A model generated the notes under the pieces. The model searched no databases. It worked only from the letters and a program-made list of their open reading frames with translations, and had not been told where the DNA came from. From Nocardia transvalensis NBRC 15921 (GTDB lineage Bacteria; Actinomycetota; Actinomycetes; Mycobacteriales; Mycobacteriaceae), in assembly GCF_000308875.1 (NCBI RefSeq), contig NZ_BAGL01000055.1, forward strand, positions 1 to 64,000: a stretch of 64,000 nt of DNA. The letters are read 5' to 3'. The position numbers were made by a program, and so were the translations under genes. Every line of letters begins with the position of its first letter. The first letter of the stretch is position 1. Positions 57,209 through 64,000 of the stretch are shown here, in pieces.

Positions 57209-59580
57209 TTCCCGATCCAGTAGTGGCGGTGGCTGAATGCGTAGGTGGGCAACGGCGTTCGCTGGGCGCCCGGGTACCAGGCAGACCAGTCCACGGGGGT
57301 ACCCGCGGCGTGTGCGCGTGCCAACGCGGTCGCGAAGGCCGCGGCCTCGTCGGTGTCGTGCGGGCCGGCCGGCAGCATCGCGATGGTGACGACGGTGGCG
57401 TCGGAGCCGTGGACCGCTACGGCGGTGTCGCGGACGACCGATGCCGCTGAGCCGTAGCCCAGTTCGAGGAAGATCGATCCGCCGTCGTGGACGGCTTCGG
57501 TCACCGCAAGGGCGGTGTGGTCGTCGGTGCCCGACTCGCGATCCGCCGCCACGACCTTCTCGACCGCGTCAGCCAGCGAGCATTCCCCCGAGAGGTATTC
57601 CTGTGCCGGCCGACCGGCTCCGGCGCCGATCACCCGGTCGACATGCACCCCGAACGAGGTCAGCAGCCGATACACGGCGACCGTGGTGGCGAACGTCGCG
57701 GGCCCGGCGATGGCGGTGCCCGGTTCGGCGGTTTCGGTATCGAATGCCGCCGCGAGAAGATGCGGCGCTGCGGCCGAGAATCCTTGGCATACTTCATCGA
57801 AGCCGCCACGAAACGCCGGGAACGACGCATACAGCGCGCGCCCGGTACCGGCCCGCCAGTGCGACTCCGCCGGACACAACAGCACCGTCTTGGCCTCCGG
57901 CGACCCCATGCCACGGATCACCGCCGGAGTGTCACCGCCGGCGGCGAGCGTGACGAGCCCCTCGACCATATCGTCGTATCCGTGGCCTACTACCAGGCCC
58001 CGGTGAGGCAATCGCGCTCGCGTCACCGCCAGCGAGTAGCCGATGTCCTCGACCCGCGGGCGGTCGCCGGCGGTGAGCCGGCCCGCCAGGCGGCCGGCCT
58101 GTGCCCGCAAGGCCTGCGGCGAGTGCGCCGACACCACCCACACGTTCACCGGCGGTCGCTGCCGCTCGTCGAGGCGAGGGTTCTCGTCAGGAGGCGCCTG
58201 CTCCAGGACGACGTGCGAGTTGGTGCCGGTGATGCCGAACGACGAGACGGCCGCGCGCCGTGGCCTGCCGGTGTCGGGCCACGGCCGTTGCTCGGTCGCC
58301 AGCAGCAGGCTGTCCGGGCGCCAATCGACGTGGGGCGTAGGGCGGTCCACATGCAACGTCGGGGCGACGACTCCGTGCCGCAGCGCCATGACCGTTTTGA
58401 TCACTCCGGCGACGCCGGCGGCCGCGAGGGTGTGGCCCATGTTCGATTTGATCGATCCGAGCAGCACCGGGTACCGGCGATCGCGCCCATAGGTGTCGAG
58501 CAGGGCGTTCACCTCGATCGGATCGCCCAGCACCGTGCCCGTGCCGTGCCCCTCGACAACGTCCACGTCCTGGGGTGACAAGCCCGCCGCGTCCAGCGCC
58601 TTCCTGATGACCTGCCGCTGTGCCGCGCCACTGGGCGCGGTGAATCCGTTCGAGGCGCCGTCCTGGTTGACCGCCGTGCCCCGCACCAGCGCCAGTACCT
58701 GATGGTCGTTGCGGCGGGCTTGCGAAAGCCGTTCCAGCACAAGCACTCCGACGCCCTCCGACCAGCCCGTGCCGTCCGCGGCCGCGGCGTAGGCCTTGCA
58801 GCGTCCGTCCGGCGCCATGCCGCGTTCGGTACCCGCCGCGAACATGTCCGGGGTCGCCATGATCGTGGCGCCGGCCACCACTGCCAGTTCGGACTCACCC
58901 GACCGCAGGGAGCCGACGGCCTGGTGCAGGGCCACCAGCGATGACGAGCACGCGGTATCGATCGTCACGGCAGGCCCCTCCAGCCCGAAGCTGTAGGCCA
59001 GTCTTCCGGAGGCCGCCGACGCGGCCGCACCGGTCATCAGGAAAGCGGCCAGGCCGGCCAGTTGATCGCTCGACAGCGGGCGGTAGCGCCCGTCCAGGCG
59101 GGCATAGGTGCTGGCGAACAGGCCCACGAAGACGCCGGTGCTGCTGCCCCGCAACCGGGTCGGATCGATACCGGCGTCTTCGAACGCTTCCCACGTCACT
59201 TCCAGCAACTGCCGCTGTTGCGGGTCCATGGCCAGTGCCTCACGCGGGCTGATGCCGAAGAACCGGGCGTCGAAATTTCCCGCGTCGGCCACGAATCCGC
59301 CGCGCGGGACAGAGCGACTTCGGCCCGGATCGACACGGGCCAGCACGGCGGTGTCCCAGCCTCGTGCGGTCGGAAAGTCCGTGATCACGTCGCGTCGCTC
59401 GAGCACCATCCGCCACAACGCCGGCGGTGAGTCGACACCGCCCGGATAGCGGCATCCCATGCCGATAACGGCGACCGGTTCGCGTGTGCGAGTTTCCCAC
59501 CGGCGCAATTGTTCCCGTGCGACGCGCAATTTGTGGGCGGCGGTGCGCACGTAGGTTCGCAGCTGTTGCTCGTCGGCCAT
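57205..59580 (-). CDS. Type I PKS ketosynthase with inactive acyltransferase remnant
   Basis: A 791-residue protein. An N-terminal docking-type helix (LRTYVRTAAHKLRVAREQL) leads to an intact KS domain: C211 (DTACSSS), H345 (EGHGTGT) and H383 (NMGH). Residues about 565-720 align with an AT domain, but GQGSQ reads PAESH and the nucleophile GHSxG reads GAGAG (652-656), so Ser is lost and loading of malonate is impossible. The end has the usual post-AT WSAWYPGAQRTPLPTYAF linker. No ACP is attached. It lies 21 bases after DarB and overlaps the FAD gene. Confidence 0.9.
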   Translation of the reverse strand: MADEQQLRTYVRTAAHKLRVAREQLRRWETRTREPVAVIGMGCRYPGGVDSPPALWRMVLERRDVITDFPTARGWDTAVLARVDPGRSRSVPRGGFVADAGNFDARFFGISPREALAMDPQQRQLLEVTWEAFEDAGIDPTRLRGSSTGVFVGLFASTYARLDGRYRPLSSDQLAGLAAFLMTGAAASAASGRLAYSFGLEGPAVTIDTACSSSLVALHQAVGSLRSGESELAVVAGATIMATPDMFAAGTERGMAPDGRCKAYAAAADGTGWSEGVGVLVLERLSQARRNDHQVLALVRGTAVNQDGASNGFTAPSGAAQRQVIRKALDAAGLSPQDVDVVEGHGTGTVLGDPIEVNALLDTYGRDRRYPVLLGSIKSNMGHTLAAAGVAGVIKTVMALRHGVVAPTLHVDRPTPHVDWRPDSLLLATEQRPWPDTGRPRRAAVSSFGITGTNSHVVLEQAPPDENPRLDERQRPPVNVWVVSAHSPQALRAQAGRLAGRLTAGDRPRVEDIGYSLAVTRARLPHRGLVVGHGYDDMVEGLVTLAAGGDTPAVIRGMGSPEAKTVLLCPAESHWRAGTGRALYASFPAFRGGFDEVCQGFSAAAPHLLAAAFDTETAEPGTAIAGPATFATTVAVYRLLTSFGVHVDRVIGAGAGRPAQEYLSGECSLADAVEKVVAADRESGTDDHTALAVTEAVHDGGSIFLELGYGSAASVVRDTAVAVHGSDATVVTIAMLPAGPHDTDEAAAFATALARAHAAGTPVDWSAWYPGAQRTPLPTYAFSHRHYWIGN

Positions 59581-59601
59581 GGTGCCCTGCCTCGACCTCG
59601 T

Positions 59602-60735
59602 TCAGCGGTCCGCGGTCACGGCGGTCAGATGCATGAACGACACGATGAAGCGGCCCGATTCCGGGACCATGCACAGCAGTGTGTCGCCCTCGGAGATCAA
59701 ACCCTCGGTCATCATCTCGTCGATGATCAGGTAGATGCTGGCGCTGCCGATGTTCCCGACCCGCGTCAGATTGCTGTACCAGCTTTCCAGCCTGCCGGCC
59801 CGCACTCCGCGGCGTTTGAACTCACCGAGCAGCAGTTCCTTCATCCGCTCGCTGGAATAATGCACCGGAAACCAGGTCACCGCAGCCGGATCGAATCGTT
59901 CCGCCGCGATCAGGCGCTCGTATTCGGCGATGCCGACGTCGACGAGATGGGGCAGGAGCGAGAGCTTCTGTCGCGGCGCCATGGCCCCGTCGTGGACGGC
60001 GTCTGCGGCTGTGGCGTAGTCCCCCCAGGTTTTCGCGCAGTCGTTGGAGTTGCTGCCGAAGAACATGCACGCCTGTTCGGTGTTGGCGTACGAAGTCAGC
60101 GTGATCCAGTCGATACGCAAACTGACGCCCTCCGGGTTCGGTTCGTCGCGAACGACGACCGCCCCGGCTCCGTCGGACAACATGTAGCGCAGGAACGCCG
60201 TCTCCATCGGCAGCGAACCGTCCTCGGTCACCGACCGCATCTCGGCGTACCGCGAACTCTTGAATCCGCGGGAGGCGAATTCGCTCGCCACCACCACGGC
60301 GTTACGCTTCTCACCGATGGCAACCTGAAGATACGCGTCTTTCAGCGCCATCATTCCCGAGCTGCAGATACCGTGCGCCGTCATGACTTCCATCGGCGCG
60401 TACCCCAATTCACCGTGGATCATGCTGGCGTGTCCCGGTCCGAGGAGATCCGGGATCGTGGTCGCCGCCGCCAGCAGTTGGACCTCGTCGTTCCCGAAGC
60501 CGGCTCTCTCCACTGCCTGGCGCACCGCGGCGGCGGCCATGTGCGTGTTCGAGTAGACCGTCCGCTGCTCTTTATCGATGGCATAGTGCCTGGTTTTGAT
60601 GCCGCTGTTGGTGAGGATCATCTCCCGCAGGTCGGCCGACGCCAGTCCGGCACGTCCGATGTAGTCCTCGATCTCCTCGTTCGGCACCGGCTGTCCCGGC
60701 AGGAAGCGGCCGGTAGCGGTGATATAGGCGCTCAT
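59602..60735 (-). CDS. DarB-like ketoacyl-ACP synthase III
   Basis: A 377-residue KAS III enzyme of the dialkylresorcinol type. The Cys-His-Asn triad is C124 (HGICSSGM), H292 (FPVHYSSERMKE) and N328 (GNIGSASIY). DarB-specific stretches are NSGIKTRHYAIDK, YMLSDGAGA, LRIDWI and the MVPESGRF end. DarB joins two beta-keto acyl chains, which DarA then cyclises to a resorcinol. It starts with ATG 4 bases after the ACP stop. Confidence 0.88.
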   Translation of the reverse strand: MSAYITATGRFLPGQPVPNEEIEDYIGRAGLASADLREMILTNSGIKTRHYAIDKEQRTVYSNTHMAAAAVRQAVERAGFGNDEVQLLAAATTIPDLLGPGHASMIHGELGYAPMEVMTAHGICSSGMMALKDAYLQVAIGEKRNAVVVASEFASRGFKSSRYAEMRSVTEDGSLPMETAFLRYMLSDGAGAVVVRDEPNPEGVSLRIDWITLTSYANTEQACMFFGSNSNDCAKTWGDYATAADAVHDGAMAPRQKLSLLPHLVDVGIAEYERLIAAERFDPAAVTWFPVHYSSERMKELLLGEFKRRGVRAGRLESWYSNLTRVGNIGSASIYLIIDEMMTEGLISEGDTLLCMVPESGRFIVSFMHLTAVTADR

Positions 60736-60739
60736 ATGG

Positions 60740-61006
60740 TCACACTCCGGTATTGCTCTGACCCGATGCCAATTTGCGTTCCAGGAGTTCGGTGAAGTCC
60801 CGGAATGTCCGCACTGCCGCGATGCGCTCGTCGTCCAGCTCGATTCCGTAATTCTTCTTCACCATGTCCGCGATCGCGATCAGTCCCAGCGAATCGACAC
60901 CGAGTGAGGTCAGTGTGGAATGCCCGTGAATTTCTTCGGGCTCGATCCCGTAGTGAGATTCGAGGTACTCGAGTATGTCCTGCTGTATTTCTGCCGCGAT
61001 CGACAT
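60740..61006 (-). CDS. Acyl carrier protein
   Basis: An 88-residue carrier protein. The phosphopantetheine serine is S39 in SLGVDSLGLIAI. AGAGGTG lies before the ATG at 61006. It is the first gene of the minus-strand operon, followed 4 bases later by DarB, and corresponds to DarC. Because the KS has no ACP of its own, this protein probably serves both ketosynthases. Confidence 0.92.
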   Translation of the reverse strand: MSIAAEIQQDILEYLESHYGIEPEEIHGHSTLTSLGVDSLGLIAIADMVKKNYGIELDDERIAAVRTFRDFTELLERKLASGQSNTGV

Positions 61007-61263
61007 GTCGCACCTCTGTTCAATCTGCCGGCCAGGCTCGCCGTCGTCATGAAGCCTGTGCGCACCAGTTTCGCATCGGGAAATATTCGCAGTCAATACG
61101 ACCGCGCCGTATTTATCTGCAGCACAACGCTTTACGAGCGAATCAACCCCTACGCCCGCACCCCTACGGCGGCGGGGGCGCACCTTGACCGTCCATTGAA
61201 TGCCTCGGTAGAGTCCGGGCGTTCACATTTCTTCATTCGGTACGGCCCGAAGGTGGCTACGCC
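61007..61263. promoter_or_regulatory. Divergent promoter region of the resorcinol cluster
   Basis: A 257-base gap between the ACP (minus) and DarA (plus) genes, with an AT-richer centre (about 61080-61140). Both halves of the pathway start here. I see no convincing palindrome or stress-type promoter. Confidence 0.5.
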
Positions 61264-62553
61264 ATGGAATCCCAAAATTCGCACGACACCGCCGCCGTCC
61301 GGCGCGCGGTCGTTTTCCACTACTCGCAGACCGGACAGCTCACCGAAACCGTCGAGGCATTCATTCAACCGTTGCGGGCGGCGGGCTGGGAGATTCGCCG
61401 AGTCGATGTCGCACCGGTGCATCCGTATCCGTTTCCGTGGTCGTTGCGCCGATTCTTCGGCATCTTCCCCGACTGTGTGGATCCCACCGCCGCCATCGAT
61501 CTGCGGACTCCTCCCGAAGAGCTGACGACCGATCCGTCCGAACTGGTGATACTCGGGTATCAGATCTGGTTTCTCGCACCCTCGCTGCCGATCCGGACGC
61601 TGCTCAACCGCGGTCCGCATCTGGTGGCCGGCCGAAACGTCCTCTCGGTGATCGCATGCCGGAACATGTGGTACTCGGCGGCACTCGAGGTCCACCGCCG
61701 GCTCGGCCGGCTCGGCGCACGCCACCTCGGCGCGGTGGTCGCCACCGACACCCGCCCGCAGTTCGTCACCATCGCGAGCACTCTGCGCTGGCTGCTGCAC
61801 GGCAAGCGCGACGGCGCCGTACTCGGACGCGCCGGCGTCTCCGAGGCCGAACTCGAGCGAATTCGTGAGTGCGCCACGGCATTCGCGACGGGCGACGCAC
61901 CGGTGACCGGCGCCCGCACGGTGCACCCGATCGCCGCGGCCGACCGCACGGCCGGCTACCTGTTCCGCCGCTGGGGCGCGTTGATCCGCGCCGTGTCGAG
62001 CCGGCGATCGGTATCGGCGTTGGTGCTCACCGCATTCGTCTGCTGGCTGACCGGCGCGGTGGTCGCGATGCCGCTGATAGCGTTGCTGGCGCTGCCGTGG
62101 CGCCGCCGCATCGACCGCGCGACCGACGCGGCACTCGCGCCGCTGACCCGCATCCGGCGACCGACCACCGAGACCGCCCGCGTAGTACCAGGATTCACCC
62201 TGAGGTCCGGCGATCACGAGCTGGCGGCCGCCGAGCTGACCACCGCGGGTCTCGCCCTGCTGTACTGCGCCGCATCCGGGCACACGTGGCAGGACGCCGT
62301 CGGGTACGTCGCGATGATGGACACGACACCGATCACGGGTATTCCGGTGTCCCGCGGCGGAGACCCCGGCGAACCCTGCTATCGCGATCCCGAGGGCGCC
62401 GTGTTCGACACCTACGGGCTGGCCCGGGGCGTCGCGGTCCTGCTCCGGCAGAGCGGCGACGTCGTATCCGTCCTGCCCGGCAACGACCCCTACAGGGAGC
62501 TGATCGGAGCTGTGTCCGACCAGCCCCGGCCGCTGTCGAGCGAGCAGTCATGA
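61264..62553 (+). CDS. DarA-like dialkylresorcinol cyclase/aromatase with extra domain
   Basis: A 429-residue protein. Residues about 1-190 match DarA, a flavodoxin-like enzyme that condenses and aromatises the DarB product: VVFHYSQTGQLTETVEAFI, PYPFPWSLRRFFGIFPD, ILGYQIWFLAPSLPIRT and VIACRNMWYSAAL. About residues 245-285 are two membrane helices (VSALVLTAFVCWLTGAVVA, MPLIALLALP). Residues about 310-429 form a C-terminal domain (EPCYRDPEGAVFDTYGL, VAVLLRQSGDVVSVLPGN) that looks like a thioredoxin-type domain without a CxxC. Typical DarA proteins end after about 300 residues. The stop overlaps the methyltransferase start. Confidence 0.85.
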   Translation: MESQNSHDTAAVRRAVVFHYSQTGQLTETVEAFIQPLRAAGWEIRRVDVAPVHPYPFPWSLRRFFGIFPDCVDPTAAIDLRTPPEELTTDPSELVILGYQIWFLAPSLPIRTLLNRGPHLVAGRNVLSVIACRNMWYSAALEVHRRLGRLGARHLGAVVATDTRPQFVTIASTLRWLLHGKRDGAVLGRAGVSEAELERIRECATAFATGDAPVTGARTVHPIAAADRTAGYLFRRWGALIRAVSSRRSVSALVLTAFVCWLTGAVVAMPLIALLALPWRRRIDRATDAALAPLTRIRRPTTETARVVPGFTLRSGDHELAAAELTTAGLALLYCAASGHTWQDAVGYVAMMDTTPITGIPVSRGGDPGEPCYRDPEGAVFDTYGLARGVAVLLRQSGDVVSVLPGNDPYRELIGAVSDQPRPLSSEQS

Positions 62554-63650
62554 CCCGATACGGACCCAAAGTCCTTCCGCCCGTATGGCTTACGCGGATC
62601 GCCGGACGGACGCACGGCCTCCTGCGCCGGAAGTTGCAGCGTGCCGTGCCGACACCCCTGGCGGTGCTGGACCTGGCGAACGGGTGGCTGCCCACCCAAG
62701 CCCTCTATGTCGCCGCGTCCCTGGGCATCGCCGACCTACTGGAACACGGCGCCCTGCCCGCGGAGGAGATCGCGCGGCGGGCCGGCAGTGACCGCGACGG
62801 CACGTATCGGCTGCTGCGCGCGCTCGCCGGCTACGGCGTGTTCACCGAACTTCCGGACGGTCGGTTCGCCCTCAACGCGCTGGCCGACCCACTGCGCACC
62901 GCATCTCGGCAGACCGTCCGGCCCTTGGTGCTGGCCCCCGGCGATCCGATATTGTGGGCAACCCACGGCCAGCTGCTCGGCGCCGTGCGAACCGGCCGAT
63001 CCGGACACGAATTGGCGCACGGCACCAACGGCTTTCGCCACTTGGCCGCGGAACCGGAGCTTGCCGCGAAGTTTCACGACACGATGCGGGTGACCACCGC
63101 GATGAGCGTGCGGCCGTTGCTGGCGGCGTACGAATTCGGCCGATTCGGTCGCATCGTGGACGTCGGAGGCGGCTCCGGCGAACTTGTCGCAGCCGTCCTC
63201 GGAGCAAACCCGGGGTTGCGCGGAGTGGTCTTCGATCTGGCCTCGGCTACCGGCCGAACCTCCGAAACGCTCACGCGGGCCGGAGTTTCCGACCGCTGCA
63301 CCATCGAGAACGGCTCCTTCTTCGACGCCGTGCCACCCGGTGCGGACGCCTACCTCCTCAAGAACATCATCCATGATTGGGCCGACGACCAGGCCCTGCA
63401 AATCCTGCGCTCGGTGCGTGACGCCATACCGCCCTCGGGCCGGCTGCTGTTGATCGAGTGCGTGGTGCCGACCCGCCGCAACCGTCCGCACTTCAGCCAT
63501 TGGCTCGACCTCCACGTCATGCTCACCATCGGAGGCCGCGAACGCACCCGCGAGGAGTACGAGGCTCTCCTGCGGCAGGCACGGTTCCGGGTCCGGACGA
63601 TCGTCCCGACGATCACTCCGCTGTCCGTCATCGAGTCTGTCCCAGCCTGA
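62550..63650 (+). CDS. O-methyltransferase (PF00891 family)
   Basis: A 366-residue enzyme of the plant and polyketide O-methyltransferase type. The N-terminal winged helix (YVAASLGIADLLEHGALPAE) is followed by the SAM loop IVDVGGGSGELVAAVL and the catalytic stretch LLKNIIHDWADDQALQIL. It probably methylates a resorcinol hydroxyl. The ATG overlaps the DarA stop by 4 bases, so the two are co-transcribed. Confidence 0.93.
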   Translation: MTRYGPKVLPPVWLTRIAGRTHGLLRRKLQRAVPTPLAVLDLANGWLPTQALYVAASLGIADLLEHGALPAEEIARRAGSDRDGTYRLLRALAGYGVFTELPDGRFALNALADPLRTASRQTVRPLVLAPGDPILWATHGQLLGAVRTGRSGHELAHGTNGFRHLAAEPELAAKFHDTMRVTTAMSVRPLLAAYEFGRFGRIVDVGGGSGELVAAVLGANPGLRGVVFDLASATGRTSETLTRAGVSDRCTIENGSFFDAVPPGADAYLLKNIIHDWADDQALQILRSVRDAIPPSGRLLLIECVVPTRRNRPHFSHWLDLHVMLTIGGRERTREEYEALLRQARFRVRTIVPTITPLSVIESVPA

Positions 63651-63678
63651 CGTCGTTCCGCACCTCAGGGGAACGTGG

Positions 63679-64000
63679 TCAGCTCGCCGCGCTCAGCCGG
63701 AATCGGAGCTCAGTACGCCTGCGTACCTGCAATTTTCGATATACCCGGGTCAGGTGCTGTTCGACCGTGCTGGTGGTGATCCCCAGGGCGCCGGCGATCT
63801 CGCGGTTGCGCAGACCACTCGACGCCAGTTCCGCCACCCGCTGCTCGGCCGCGGTCAGGGTCTGGGTTACCGCCTCCAGCGTCTGCATCCGCGGCTGACC
63901 GACAAGCCGCCGGACCAGCGGTTCCGCGCCACACTGCTGCCCCAGCCGGACAGCCGCGCGGCTGATCGGCCGCGCGTGGTCCGGCTGCCCCGCCAGCTCG
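63679..64000 (-). CDS. LuxR-type regulator, C-terminal end (runs off the window)
   Basis: The frame is open from the window edge to the stop at 63679. Its last 70 residues are a LuxR helix-turn-helix (LTAAEQRVAELASSGLRNRE, then STVEQHLTRVYRKLQVRRR). The segment before it (GAEPLVRRLVGQP) resembles the TPR-like tail of large ATP-binding LuxR regulators. It is probably the activator of the resorcinol cluster, converging on its methyltransferase gene 28 bases away. Confidence 0.9.
   Translation of the reverse strand, partial: ELAGQPDHARPISRAAVRLGQQCGAEPLVRRLVGQPRMQTLEAVTQTLTAAEQRVAELASSGLRNREIAGALGITTSTVEQHLTRVYRKLQVRRRTELRFRLSAAS

Overview
The window is GC-rich actinobacterial DNA, most likely from Nocardia or a close mycolate-containing relative. 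The case rests on gene content: a cutinase, coenzyme F420-type LLM oxidoreductases, a RafH-like long ribosome hibernation factor, a GAF-ANTAR protein, ATP-binding LuxR regulators, a Nit1C nitrogen-starvation cluster of the mycobacterial MSMEG_0565-0572 type, an NRPS and a PKS. No rRNA, tRNA, CRISPR array, insertion sequence or phage gene was recognised.

Layout, left. Positions 1-3340 hold a 5'-truncated aldehyde dehydrogenase that begins at a foldback palindrome, a TetR regulator with a clear operator and its divergent membrane-protein partner, and a cytochrome P450. Positions 3683-10815 are one tight seven-gene operon, the Nit1C cluster: nitrogen-starvation protein, radical SAM protein, GNAT/AIR-synthase fusion, nitrilase, flavin oxidoreductase, a second nitrilase and a glycosyltransferase. 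The second nitrilase has lost its catalytic Cys and Glu. Positions 10842-19915 carry small regulatory, secreted and stress genes, including a decayed AveC-type spirocyclase gene.

Layout, middle. Positions 19962-27401 and 43339-46659 form a scattered stress region. Its genes (HDO-fold oxidase, methyltransferase, CDGSH protein, SPW membrane protein, PLP decarboxylase, DUF6480 protein, CBS protein, flavodoxin, KGG protein, CinA) lie behind recurrent GTTT-n15-GGGTAG promoters of the SigF/SigB type. The three-gene cassette HDO-fold oxidase / NPPY methyltransferase / CDGSH protein occurs twice, at 19996-21889 and, inverted, at 46752-48637. Positions 26000-43400 also hold many gene remnants: epoxide hydrolase, alpha/beta hydrolase, ABC transporter, WD40 protein, NADP/F420 reductase and alcohol dehydrogenase.

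Layout, right. A one-module NRPS (C-A-T-TE) occupies 48844-52896. Positions 55910-63650 are a dialkylresorcinol-type pathway: DarB-like ketosynthase, ACP, DarA-like aromatase with an unusual extension, a type I ketosynthase with an inactive AT remnant, an FAD oxidoreductase and an O-methyltransferase, flanked by LysR and LuxR regulators. The window ends inside the LuxR gene.
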